Source: Pseudomonadota bacterium
GTDB lineage: Bacteria; Pseudomonadota; Gammaproteobacteria; Steroidobacterales; Steroidobacteraceae
Reading direction: 5' to 3'
Assembly: GCA_023433705.1 (NCBI GenBank)
Contig: JAEYUC010000027.1
Span: forward strand, 1 to 64,000
Length of the DNA: 64,000 bases
A model generated the notes under the pieces. The model made no database searches, was not told where the DNA came from, and worked only from the letters and a program-made list of their open reading frames with translations. Every line of letters begins with the position of its first letter. Position 1 is the first letter of the stretch. This document shows positions 1-8,811 of the stretch, piece after piece. Position numbers and translations under genes: made by a program.

Positions 1-1
1 G

Positions 2-712
2 TGCAGCAACGGCCGCGAGGCGTTGAACGCGATCCGCGAGCAGCGGCCGGATCTCGTGTTCCTGGATATCCAGATGCCCGGACTCTCGGGGTTCGACGTG
101 CTGGCCGAGCTGCAGCCGCACGAGCTGCCGATGATCGTGTTCGTGACGGCGTACGACCGCTACGCGGTGCAGGCCTTCGAGGCGCGCGCGATCGATTACG
201 TGCTCAAGCCCGTCGACGATGCACGGCTCGCGGCCACGCTGCAGCACGTGCGCGAGCTGCTCGAGCAGCGCACCGCGATTGCCGAACGCAACCAGCTCGT
301 GAACCTGCTCGCGGAGCTGCGCGGCAGCGGCGAGATCGAACCGGGACAACCCGCGAAGGCGCCCGAAACGCCGCCCAACTGGCTGCCGATACGCAATGGT
401 CGCGAAACCGTGCGCGTGCCGGTACGCGACATCGAGTGGGTGGACGCCGCCGGCGACTATCTATGCATCCACGCGCAGGGCAACACTCACATCCTGCGCG
501 CGACCATGCGTGAGATGGAATCGCTGCTCGACCCGCGGCTCTTCCAGCGCGTGCATCGCTCCACCATCGTGAATCTCACGCGCGTGAAATCGCTGCGAGC
601 GCACATGAACGGCGAGTATTTCCTGCGCCTCGAAGGCGGCCAGGAACTGAAGCTGTCGCGCACCTATCGCGACAAGGTCGAGTACTTCCTCAAGCGCCCG
701 CGAGCCCACTAG
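2..712 (+). CDS. LytTR-family response regulator (5' end cut off)
   Basis: This is the C-terminal part of a two-component response regulator; the true start lies before the window. The visible protein begins inside the receiver domain. It shows the phospho-acceptor aspartate in FLDIQMPG and the conserved lysine in YVLKPVD. After a linker of about 40 residues comes a LytTR DNA-binding domain, with the motif blocks WVDAAGDY and FQRVHRSTIVNL and a C-terminal SRTYRDKVE. Family members bind direct repeats upstream of target genes and usually sit beside a LytS/AlgZ-type kinase, so the partner kinase probably lies just left of the window. The reading frame opens at base 2; an internal ATG at 23 is not the start because it would remove the first half of the receiver. 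Confidence 0.93.
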   Translation, partial: CSNGREALNAIREQRPDLVFLDIQMPGLSGFDVLAELQPHELPMIVFVTAYDRYAVQAFEARAIDYVLKPVDDARLAATLQHVRELLEQRTAIAERNQLVNLLAELRGSGEIEPGQPAKAPETPPNWLPIRNGRETVRVPVRDIEWVDAAGDYLCIHAQGNTHILRATMREMESLLDPRLFQRVHRSTIVNLTRVKSLRAHMNGEYFLRLEGGQELKLSRTYRDKVEYFLKRPRAH

Positions 713-720
713 CGCTGGTC

Positions 721-2253
721 CTACCAGGTGTAGCGGACGCGGTAGCGGACGACGGCTTCGCCGTCTTTCGCAACCTTCACCGGGAAAGTGATCGTGCGGG
801 CATCTTCCTTCTGGAATTCGTGCGTCTTGGCCAGGATCTTCCAGGTGCTCCAGCGGTAAAGATTCTCCTTCACCACGACCTCGACGGGCTGCGACTTGTG
901 GTTGCGCAGCTTCACTTCGATTTCTTCCTCCATCCACTTCGCGGTCGTGTCGACCGAGAAGCTGACCTGCCGCCGCTCGCCGACCACGTCGAATGCCGAG
1001 CCGAGCTTCACGCGGACGTGCTCGTCCTTCGGGGTGTGATCGATCTTGTCCTCGCCGATGAATTCGAGACTGCCGTCAGCATCGTCGAGTTTCGAAACGC
1101 GCAGGCGGCCCGCCGGCAGCGGCACGCCGAGTCCGAACTGCTTGTCGTTCTTGAACTCGAGGTAGGCGTCCACTTTCTTGTTCATCGGCGAACCCGCGTC
1201 GCGGCTGACGTACGGATCCTGGTACAGGTAGACCTGCGGCGCGCCGTCGTACATCAGGATCTTTTTGGCCGGAATCTTCTTCGCCTGGTCGAACAGCTCG
1301 ATCTGCTTGGTCGAGTTGTTAGGTAGGGTGGTCGGGCGGCCGAGCGTGTACAGGTGGAATTCGAAGAAGTCCTTCTCCGTGAAGCCCGTGTCGGCCTCCG
1401 GCGCCGCCGCGGCGCGCATGAGGACCTCGCGCCGCATCTTGTAGTCGACCTGAGGCTCCACGCGATGCACGTCGCCCGCGACGAGCTTGAGCTTCGCGTT
1501 GTCGAACGCCGCGCCCGACATGTTGATGATGCTCACCCACGCCGACATGTCGAGGAAACCGCTGTTCGCGTCCGCGCCTTCGTCGAACACGAGGTTGTAG
1601 TCGGCCCACCAGGTGATACCGCCCGTCTGGTAGGTGACGCGCGACTTGTGCGTGCCGCCCGACGGCGAGGCCACGTCCCACACCAGCGTCGGCTTGGTGT
1701 TGAAGCCGCCCGGCAGTTCTGGAAAGCGCACGCTCGAGTATGCCGGCAGCGTGTAGATGGATCCGTCGTTACCGCGCAGCACGATGCCGTCGCTCGCCGA
1801 GAGCAACGTGCCACTGATCTGCGTCACGCTGTTTCCCACGGTCTTGTCGACCGTGATCGGTTTGTCGATGAACTTGAGCAGCAGCTTCTGCGTGCTCACG
1901 AGATCGAACTGGAAGTTCTGCTCGAGCACGCGCGTCGCCGGCTCGGTGAGCGACGTGAACGTCACCGTCGTCGGATCGATCAGCGCGGCCACCTCCGTGA
2001 ATGACAGTTGAGAGCGCCCCTGCTTGAGCTTGATGTCGCGCTCGTCGCGCACCAGCGCGTAACCGGGCACCGACATCGCATTCGGCACGCCCTGCCCGGG
2101 CATCGGCCGATAGAGCTCCGCGGAGATTCCGCCAGGCTGAGCGGTGCTGTAGATCGTGATCGCGGTTTGCGATTCGGCCGCCAGGGACTGCGTGCCGGCA
2201 CCGAGGCAGGCGGCCGCCACGGCCGTCGCGAGCGGATTCTTCAGGGACTTCAT
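721..2253 (-). CDS. exported DUF4139-type protein
   Basis: This is a 510-residue exported protein of unknown function. The chosen ATG gives a signal peptide (MKSLKNPLATAVAAACLGAG, cleavage near SLAAES). The reading frame stays open 56 codons further upstream, but that extension has no signal character. The body resembles the DUF4139 family: beta-rich, with a conserved WWADYNL block near the middle and a C-terminal region (VSFSVDTTAKW, VEVVVKENLYRW) typical of that family. DUF4139 proteins are uncharacterised in bacteria. It is convergent with the LytTR regulator with only 8 bases between them. The family call comes from pattern recognition and would need a profile search. Confidence 0.75.
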   Translation of the reverse strand: MKSLKNPLATAVAAACLGAGTQSLAAESQTAITIYSTAQPGGISAELYRPMPGQGVPNAMSVPGYALVRDERDIKLKQGRSQLSFTEVAALIDPTTVTFTSLTEPATRVLEQNFQFDLVSTQKLLLKFIDKPITVDKTVGNSVTQISGTLLSASDGIVLRGNDGSIYTLPAYSSVRFPELPGGFNTKPTLVWDVASPSGGTHKSRVTYQTGGITWWADYNLVFDEGADANSGFLDMSAWVSIINMSGAAFDNAKLKLVAGDVHRVEPQVDYKMRREVLMRAAAAPEADTGFTEKDFFEFHLYTLGRPTTLPNNSTKQIELFDQAKKIPAKKILMYDGAPQVYLYQDPYVSRDAGSPMNKKVDAYLEFKNDKQFGLGVPLPAGRLRVSKLDDADGSLEFIGEDKIDHTPKDEHVRVKLGSAFDVVGERRQVSFSVDTTAKWMEEEIEVKLRNHKSQPVEVVVKENLYRWSTWKILAKTHEFQKEDARTITFPVKVAKDGEAVVRYRVRYTW

Positions 2254-2552
2254 GTATGCGGGAACCTCGTTATTCAGACAGGTTTTTAACGTCGTTGCGG
2301 CGCGGCGCGGTCTGTCTTCGCAGCCGCTCGGCAAAATGCGAACTGCGTCGCATGATGGCCCGGAGCCAATGAACGGAATGTGAACCGGCGCAGCGGCATC
2401 TGGACATAAGAATCGCAGCATATCCGCGTGCGATCCTGCAGGACCAACGGCAGATGTCAGCCCGAATGGCGCCTGGCGTTCCTCCGCCGCGTGCGCCTCG
2501 CCACGGCCAGGCAGGATGATTTGGTCATGAACGTGCGGAACCTTGGACCACG
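2254..2552. other. divergent intergenic region, no clear signals
   Basis: These 299 bases separate two divergently transcribed genes, so both promoters should lie here. I see no strong sigma70 pair, no terminator, no RNA gene and no credible small reading frame. A GGAACC motif at about 2537, just before the right-hand gene, resembles an ECF-sigma -35 element but is too close to the start codon to be used as one. Confidence 0.4.
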
Positions 2553-3314
2553 ATGGAAGCTGCGAATCGTATCGATTCCTCTGGCGTAAACCGGACGCCC
2601 GGCACGGGCCCGGCCGCGCCTGCCATGGATCGTGAGTTCATCATCAAGAACCAGATCGTCGAGCGTTATCTCGCCGGCCGTCTGCCGCCCAAGGGCGTCA
2701 CCGATTTCGAAAGACTGATTCGCGCGCGTCCCGAGCTCGTCGAAGAGATCGGATTGCCCGATCGAGTGAACGCGGGCCTGCGTCTGCTCGATGCCGCGGG
2801 TATCGCCGAGCCCTGGGCGGAGAAGGAAAAGAAATTCTGGGAGAAACCGATCTTCGGTTTCATCGCCGCGGGGCTCGCCGTCGCCGCCCTGATCGGTTGC
2901 GTGGTGCTCGCGATGCAGGTGTCGAACCGCGATACCCAGGTCGCGAAGCTGCAGAAGGACAACCAGGAACGTCCGATCGCCCCTTCGACTTCCAAGCGAC
3001 GGATCATCGTCGAACCGGGCCGCAATGGACCGCCCTCACGCGCGACGGTATCCGTCAACCGGGGCGAATTCGCCGAGATGAAGGTCAACATGTCGTGGAC
3101 GAAGTTCACGACGTTCAAGGTTTCGATCGTTCGCGTCGATCAGGGCCGCGTGGCCGAGATCGACGGACTCCACAAGGACTCGAATGGGCACCTGCGTTTG
3201 TCGGTGAACGCGGGCGCGTTCGGACCGGGAGAGTACCTGGTGACGATCGAGGGCCTGAACATGCGCCGCGAAAGCCTGCCGATGGCGTGGTACAAGTTCG
3301 CGGTCAACCGCTGA
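2553..3314 (+). CDS. single-pass membrane protein, anti-sigma-like layout
   Basis: This 253-residue protein is not one I recognise. The N-terminal cytoplasmic part (about residues 28-80) contains NQIVERYLAGRLPP followed by FERLIRARPELVEEI. That resembles the helical region of anti-sigma factors, but the zinc-finger HxxxCxxC residues are absent. One membrane segment spans residues 101-122. The periplasmic C-terminus (about 165-253) is beta-rich, with GPGEYLVTIEGL. A second in-frame ATG at 2625 (MDREFIIKN) is equally plausible as the start. No sigma factor gene is adjacent, so an anti-sigma role is only a structural guess. Confidence 0.6.
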   Translation: MEAANRIDSSGVNRTPGTGPAAPAMDREFIIKNQIVERYLAGRLPPKGVTDFERLIRARPELVEEIGLPDRVNAGLRLLDAAGIAEPWAEKEKKFWEKPIFGFIAAGLAVAALIGCVVLAMQVSNRDTQVAKLQKDNQERPIAPSTSKRRIIVEPGRNGPPSRATVSVNRGEFAEMKVNMSWTKFTTFKVSIVRVDQGRVAEIDGLHKDSNGHLRLSVNAGAFGPGEYLVTIEGLNMRRESLPMAWYKFAVNR

Positions 3315-3320
3315 TTCCGC

Positions 3321-4979
3321 TTACGGCCTGATCGTAACATTGTCGATGATCCGCGGCTTCGTCGCGCGCGGATCCGCCGCTTCCATAGTGCTTTCTCCAT
3401 TGCGGGTCGCCGCGCGCCAGCGCCGCGGCACGGTGTCGATCGCGATCGAGTAGATGGTCAGCGTTCCGTCGGGAGCGATGCGCAGCCGCAGCCACTGCTT
3501 GAAGTCCTGGATGCGCAGCGCGGAGAACGCCTCGTTCGAATGCCTTCCCAGGAACCGCACCGATACGAGTAGATAGAGTCCCATGATGAACCCACCGGCG
3601 AGGCCGCCCAGCACGAACGTGATGAGGCCCGACGTCAGCAGCTGGACCACGCTGCCGAAGCTCATGTGCAGCAGGTTTACGGTCGCGAGCAGCGACAGCC
3701 AGCCGACCAGAAAGGCCGCGGCAAGGTGCGCGAACGCGTGACCCACGCCACCGAGGATGCGCCACCAGCGCGCATGCGTGTCGGTGAAGAAGATGAACGA
3801 GGCGATGATCCCCACGAGCCACATCCCGTTGAGCGGATCGCGAATGCTTGCATTGATCGAGCGGCTCAGCGCGGTCGGTAGATCGACGACGTCGGCGGCC
3901 TGGAGGCTCGCCGATGCGAGCCACGCCGACATCGCGTAGAGAAAGGCGGGCAGCCACATGAACTTCGGATTGCGGAAGGGGAAGCGCAGGTTTCGCCACG
4001 AAAGCCCGCGCGAGGTTTCTTCGTCCGGATAGACGGCCTTCTGCACGAAGCCGTCGCGCAGCACGTGCGTCTTCGGCGCGTGCGTCGGATGCAGGAATGC
4101 GCCGCCGCCGCCGGAGGTGATCTTCTGCACGCCTTCCGCGTTGTCGTGGCGCTTGTAGTAATGAAGATCGCCCGTGAGGTACACGCTCACCCTGCGATTC
4201 AGGACCTGCCGCTCGAGGAATTGCCGCGTGGATTCCTCCTCGTAACTCTCGTGACGCGGATAGGCGTCCTCGAGAATCCAGCGCGGCTCCGGCACGCAGG
4301 CGACGATCTTCGTCTGGTCGTCGAGCAGCGCGCCGACCTTCTTGAAGTATTGCACCTGCGGCTCGTCGAGCTCCTGTCCGAGCTGCAGGTCGAATGCGAA
4401 CAGCCACCAGTTGGCGGGTAGTTTGAGCGCGAAGTAGCTGCGCGTCTGCCGCGTACGGCAGGTCGCGAAGCCGCGCTCGGGCCGGCAGAACGTGCGCGAG
4501 AACGCGATCAGGCTGTCGTACCAGTCGTGGTTGCCGGGGATCGCGAACAAGTCGGGTCGTTCGCGGCCCGCGAACGCCTGTCGATACGGCGTTTCCGTGC
4601 GCATATCGTATTCGGCGCGCGTCGGATAGGGGTACACCTCGTCGCCGCCGAAGATCAATACGCGGCCCGGATGCGTCTTCACGCGAGCGCCATCGTCGTC
4701 GGCGACTTCGAGTTCCGGCTGCGCGATCGCATCGGCGATTGCATAGGTCGGATTCCAGCCGTCGCCGATGTCGGCGACGTAGTCGAGCCAGAAATCGCCC
4801 GTCGCCTGCGAATAGTCGAACTCGTTCTGCGGCTGGCTGGCCAGAGCCTCGATGAGCCGCGTGTCCGAGTGGCGGCCAAAAACGTTCGAGATCGCGACCA
4901 GGTAGGCCGAGTGGGCCAGCACGCGCGGATCGAACCATCCGACCATCGGACGGCGCCGCGGCGTGTGCTGCGTCTTCAC
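3321..4979 (-). CDS. membrane-anchored calcineurin-like metallophosphoesterase
   Basis: This is a 552-residue metallophosphoesterase. The metal-binding blocks are visible in order: IFGGDEVYP, PGNHDWYD, and LTGDLHYYKRH followed by ITSGGGGAF. The C-terminal 200 residues hold about four hydrophobic segments (for example GMWLVGIIASFIFF and LITFVLGGLAGGFIMG), so the enzyme is membrane bound. The substrate is unknown. I chose the GTG at 4979 because its GTGA overlaps the TGA of the upstream permease gene by four bases, which implies translational coupling. An ATG at 4946 (MVGWFDPRV) is the alternative. The coupling to the YbbP/YbbA export system suggests a shared envelope-related task, which is inference. 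Confidence 0.85.
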   Translation of the reverse strand: MKTQHTPRRRPMVGWFDPRVLAHSAYLVAISNVFGRHSDTRLIEALASQPQNEFDYSQATGDFWLDYVADIGDGWNPTYAIADAIAQPELEVADDDGARVKTHPGRVLIFGGDEVYPYPTRAEYDMRTETPYRQAFAGRERPDLFAIPGNHDWYDSLIAFSRTFCRPERGFATCRTRQTRSYFALKLPANWWLFAFDLQLGQELDEPQVQYFKKVGALLDDQTKIVACVPEPRWILEDAYPRHESYEEESTRQFLERQVLNRRVSVYLTGDLHYYKRHDNAEGVQKITSGGGGAFLHPTHAPKTHVLRDGFVQKAVYPDEETSRGLSWRNLRFPFRNPKFMWLPAFLYAMSAWLASASLQAADVVDLPTALSRSINASIRDPLNGMWLVGIIASFIFFTDTHARWWRILGGVGHAFAHLAAAFLVGWLSLLATVNLLHMSFGSVVQLLTSGLITFVLGGLAGGFIMGLYLLVSVRFLGRHSNEAFSALRIQDFKQWLRLRIAPDGTLTIYSIAIDTVPRRWRAATRNGESTMEAADPRATKPRIIDNVTIRP

Positions 4980-7468
4980 CCCGCGCCCCGCAACGTGAGC
5001 ACGGGGGGCTGGTTCACCACCGAGCGAGTTGCCAGCCAGCCGGCGAAGCACACGAGCAGGCCACCACCGGCGAGGCCGTAGATCCACACCCAGGGGTCGC
5101 CGTTGTATTCGATCTGCAGCATGCGCCTTGCGACCAGGTATCCCGCGATCGACGCGCCCGCCGCGGCCAGAATGCCCGCGAGCACGCCGAGCGTGGCGAA
5201 TTCGGCCAGCAATCCCTTGAGCACCGTGCCGCGGCTCGCGCCCAGCGTGCGCAGCATCGCGCTTTCGTAGCGGCGTTCCTCGCGACTCGCCTGCACGGCG
5301 GCGATCAGCACGACGAGACCGGCGATGAGCGTGAACAGGAAAACGCTTTGAACGGCGGCGAGCGCCTTGTCGATGACGCCGCGCACCTGCGCCAGCAGCT
5401 CGTCGACGTTGAACACGGACACGCTCGGGAAACGCCGCACCAGTTCCGAGATCGTGCGCGGATCCTTCGCCGGCATGTGCGCGGCCGTCATCCACGTGCC
5501 CTGCGACCCCTCGAGCAGGCCCGGCGCGAACATCAGGAAGAAGTTCGGCTGGAAGCTGTCCCACTTCACCTTGCGCACGCTCGAGATCTTCGCGGTCCGT
5601 GTCTCGCCGGCGATGTCGAATTCGAGCTCGTCACCGAGGCTCAGTTTCAGTTCCTCCATGTATTCGGTCGATACCGACACGAGTGGTTTGCCCGCATCGT
5701 CGACAGTGAACCAGTGACCCGCGGTGATCTCGTTGTCGCGACGCAGGGTCTCTGTCCAGGTGATGTTCTGATCGCGCGTCGCAAATTCCTTGCCGCGTGG
5801 CGTCGCGAACTGGATGTCGTCGATCGGCTTGCCGTTTATGTGGGTCATGCGCGCGCGGACCATCGGCATGACCTGCGCGCGCTCCGCGCCCCGCTCGTTC
5901 AGGAATTGCGCGAATGCATCGCGTTCGTCCGGCGGAATGTTGATGAAGAAGAAGTTGGGCGTGTCCGCCGGCAGGCTGCGCCGCCAGTCGTCCAGCAGAT
6001 CGTTGCGCACCACCGCGAGCAGCAGCAACATCATGATGCCGTGCGCAAAGGCGGTGAGCTGCACGACGCTTTCCGTGCGCCGGCGACCGAGATTCGCGAT
6101 GCCGTATCGCCACGAGACGCCGACGCCGCCGCGCAGCCGGGTAGTTAGTTTGACGAGCGCCCAGCCCGCGGTCGCGACGACCAGGACGAAGGCAGCGAGC
6201 CCCACGACGAAGCCGATGAACAGCGCGACGTCACGCACCACCCAGTAGATGAGGAACGCGATTGCGAGCACGGCCGGCCCGAATGCGAGTATCACGAGAG
6301 GCTGCGGCGGACCCACGTCGCGGCGCAATACGCGCAAGGCCGGTGTGCGCGAAAGCTGCAGCAGCGGCGGCAACGCGAATCCGGCGAGGACCGCGATGGC
6401 CGTCAGGAATCCGACGATGAGCGGCGCCACGCCCGGCGGCGGGAGTTCGCCTTTCAGCAGGCCCTGCAGCGCGATCACCAGCCAGGCCTGCGCTCCGAAG
6501 CCCACGAGAGAGCCCAGGATCGCGGCAATGAGTCCGACGATCGCGAGCTGGATGAGGCTGACCGAGAGCGTGAATCCGCGCGTGGCGCCGAGGGTCTTCA
6601 TCAACGCCACCGAATCGAGATGGCGGTGCACGTAGCGCCGCGCGGCCATCGCGACCGCGATCGCGCAAAGCAGTACGGCCACGAGGCTCGCGAGGCTCAG
6701 GAATCGCCCGGCTCGGTCGATCGCGTTCTTGATCTGCGGCGCCGTCTCTTCTACGTCGATCAGGCGCTCGGAGCTTTGCTTGTTGGCCTCGAGCCATTCC
6801 CGGAACGCCTTGATGTCCTCGCGATTTCCCGCGAACAGGCGCGAGAAGCGCATGCGACTGCCCGGCTGGACGAGTTGCGTTGCCTCGAGGTCCACGTCGT
6901 TGATGATGATCGACGGCGCCAGCTCCACGAACGTCGCGCCCTGATCGGGACGCGAGATCAGGATCTTCGAGACGCGGAACGTGCTCGCGCCGATCGTGAT
7001 TTCACTCCCAATGCCGGCGCCGAGTGCGACCGCGAGGCGTGATTCCGGCCACGCCTCACCCGGATCCGGGATGGTCGTAGCCTGTTGTGGAGAACCGAAA
7101 GGCTCATCCGAGATCAGCACCTTGCCGCGCAAGGGATAACCCGGCGACATCGCCCGCAGTGCCGAGAGCTGGCTGGCGTCGCCGTTGAACACGACGCTCA
7201 GCATTCCCGTCTTGCGCGTGTACTGGATGCCGCGCTTCGTCGCTTCGGCAGTAGCCGTGTCGTCGATGGCTTGCGCGGATTCGAGCACGAGGTCCGCGGC
7301 AAGCACTTCGCCGGCCTGGTTGTCGACCGCGATTCCGATGCGGTCGGTGAGGAATCCCACGCCGGTCAGTGCCGCGACCGCGACGGTGATCGCGAGCAGC
7401 AACACGCCGAGCTCTCCGGATTTCCACTCGCGGAGCAGCGTGCGAAGGGCGATGCCGAGAGCGTTCAT
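4976..7468 (-). CDS. ybbP: FtsX-like ABC transporter permease (YbbP type)
   Basis: This 830-residue permease belongs to the MacB/FtsX superfamily, YbbP branch. It has one N-terminal transmembrane helix (about residues 20-40), a large periplasmic domain, a first FtsX block with the VALMKTLGATRG signature near residue 285, a central cluster of helices, a second periplasmic part, and a C-terminal FtsX block with SAMLRTLGASRGTVL. This duplicated layout of about 800 residues matches E. coli YbbP. It overlaps the ATPase gene by an ATGA, and together they would form an ATP-driven exporter or mechanotransmission complex. The YbbAP substrate is not firmly established; linkage to TesA suggests lipid-like or envelope compounds. 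Confidence 0.93.
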   Translation of the reverse strand: MNALGIALRTLLREWKSGELGVLLLAITVAVAALTGVGFLTDRIGIAVDNQAGEVLAADLVLESAQAIDDTATAEATKRGIQYTRKTGMLSVVFNGDASQLSALRAMSPGYPLRGKVLISDEPFGSPQQATTIPDPGEAWPESRLAVALGAGIGSEITIGASTFRVSKILISRPDQGATFVELAPSIIINDVDLEATQLVQPGSRMRFSRLFAGNREDIKAFREWLEANKQSSERLIDVEETAPQIKNAIDRAGRFLSLASLVAVLLCAIAVAMAARRYVHRHLDSVALMKTLGATRGFTLSVSLIQLAIVGLIAAILGSLVGFGAQAWLVIALQGLLKGELPPPGVAPLIVGFLTAIAVLAGFALPPLLQLSRTPALRVLRRDVGPPQPLVILAFGPAVLAIAFLIYWVVRDVALFIGFVVGLAAFVLVVATAGWALVKLTTRLRGGVGVSWRYGIANLGRRRTESVVQLTAFAHGIMMLLLLAVVRNDLLDDWRRSLPADTPNFFFINIPPDERDAFAQFLNERGAERAQVMPMVRARMTHINGKPIDDIQFATPRGKEFATRDQNITWTETLRRDNEITAGHWFTVDDAGKPLVSVSTEYMEELKLSLGDELEFDIAGETRTAKISSVRKVKWDSFQPNFFLMFAPGLLEGSQGTWMTAAHMPAKDPRTISELVRRFPSVSVFNVDELLAQVRGVIDKALAAVQSVFLFTLIAGLVVLIAAVQASREERRYESAMLRTLGASRGTVLKGLLAEFATLGVLAGILAAAGASIAGYLVARRMLQIEYNGDPWVWIYGLAGGGLLVCFAGWLATRSVVNQPPVLTLRGAG

Positions 7469-8133
7469 GCCGGGGCGAACGAGCCGGAATCCATGTGAAG
7501 CACGCGACCACAGCGTTCCGCGAGCGCGCGGTCGTGCGTGACCAGGACGAGCGTGGTGTGCGATTGCGCGTTGAGATCGAACAACAGTGAGACGATGCGC
7601 TCGCCGGTGTGTGTATCGAGATTGCCCGTCGGCTCATCCGCGAACAGCACCGCCGGGCGAGTGACGAACGCGCGCGCGATGGCCACGCGCTGCTGTTCGC
7701 CGCCCGAAAGTTGGCGCGGGTAATGGCCGGTGCGGTGTTCGAGACCCACGCGGTTCAGGGTTTCTATGGCCGCCTCGCGCGCATCCCGCCGGGCGGCGAG
7801 CTCGAGCGGAAGCATGACGTTTTCCACGGCGGTCAGCGACGGGACGAGATGAAACGACTGGAACACGAAACCCACGCGCTCCGCGCGCAGGCGTGCGCGG
7901 CCATCTTCGTCGAGCGACGTCAAGTCGGCGTCGGCGAGGGTTATGCGTCCGGAAGTCGGTTCATCGAGGCCGGCCAGCAGCGCGAGAAGGGTCGATTTGC
8001 CGGCCCCGGAAGCTCCCACGATGGCAACTGATTCACCGGCGGCGATGTCCAAGGAGACATCGTTGACGATGGTCAGCACGCCTTCGGGACTGCTAACCTT
8101 TTTTGTGAGGTGTTCGGCTTTGAGTACGCTCAT
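7465..8133 (-). CDS. ybbA: ABC transporter ATPase (YbbA/LolD-like)
   Basis: This is a 222-residue ATP-binding subunit. Walker A is GASGAGKSTLL, the Q-loop is FVFQSFHLVPSL, the signature is LSGGEQQRVAIARA, Walker B is VLFADEPTG, and the H-loop is LVTHD. It pairs with the YbbP-type permease through a four-base overlap. As in E. coli, it is divergent from tesA. The two start regions overlap here, so its promoter must lie within tesA. Confidence 0.95.
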   Translation of the reverse strand: MSVLKAEHLTKKVSSPEGVLTIVNDVSLDIAAGESVAIVGASGAGKSTLLALLAGLDEPTSGRITLADADLTSLDEDGRARLRAERVGFVFQSFHLVPSLTAVENVMLPLELAARRDAREAAIETLNRVGLEHRTGHYPRQLSGGEQQRVAIARAFVTRPAVLFADEPTGNLDTHTGERIVSLLFDLNAQSHTTLVLVTHDRALAERCGRVLHMDSGSFAPA

Positions 8134-8779
8134 CAGGTTTTTTCAGTTGGCGTTGTTACTGGCATTGTCGCTGGCGTGGGCAACCACGGCGAGCGCCGCC
8201 AATGCTTCCCCGCGCACCGTTGTCGTGCTTGGCGACAGCCTGAGCGCCGGGTATGGCATCAAGCTTCAGGAGGGCTGGGTAAAACTGCTTGAGCAGCGAC
8301 TCGCCAAGGAAGGTTACGGATACCGCGTGGTCAATGCCAGCATCAGCGGTGAAACGACTCAAGGGGGTCTCGCCCGCCTGCCCCGTGCGCTGGAGACTCA
8401 CAAGCCCGACATCGTCATCGTGGAGCTCGGCGGCAACGACGGCCTGCGTGGCCTGCCGCTCGCCACGAGCCGCGAGAACCTGCGAAGGATCATCGAACTT
8501 TCGCGCGACGCCAAGGCGCGAGTCGTGCTCGTCGGCATGGTGATCCCGCCTAACTACGGGCCGCGCTACGGCCAGCAATTCCGCGACATGTTCGCCGACC
8601 TTGCCGGGACATATTCCTTGCCGTTCGTGCCGTTCTTCCTGGACAAGGTCGCGCTCGAACCCGGGCTCATGCAGGAGGACGGAATTCATCCGAACGCCAA
8701 GGGCCAGCCGCAGATGCTCGAGAACCTGTGGCCCAAGCTCAAACCGCTGCTAGTTGCTCCCGGCAAACCCAAAGGCTAG
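8120..8779 (+). CDS. tesA: multifunctional acyl-CoA thioesterase/lysophospholipase I (TesA)
   Basis: This SGNH-hydrolase acts in the periplasm on thioesters and lysophospholipids. Block I is VVLGDSLSAGYG with the nucleophile Ser. Block II shows Gly in SISGET, block III Asn in ELGGNDGLRG, and block V Asp/His in DGIHPNAKGQ. I chose the TTG at 8120 because a GAGG ribosome site lies 9 bases upstream and it yields a proper signal peptide (SSTLI-like n-region, LALLLALSLAWATTASA). A GTG at 8105 is the alternative. Either way the start overlaps the divergent ybbA start by at least 14 bases, which is unusually tight. Mature length is typical for the family. Confidence 0.92.
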   Translation: MSTLIRFFQLALLLALSLAWATTASAANASPRTVVVLGDSLSAGYGIKLQEGWVKLLEQRLAKEGYGYRVVNASISGETTQGGLARLPRALETHKPDIVIVELGGNDGLRGLPLATSRENLRRIIELSRDAKARVVLVGMVIPPNYGPRYGQQFRDMFADLAGTYSLPFVPFFLDKVALEPGLMQEDGIHPNAKGQPQMLENLWPKLKPLLVAPGKPKG

Positions 8780-8811
8780 CCTCGATACCTCACTGTCGAC
8801 GGGGGGGTATC

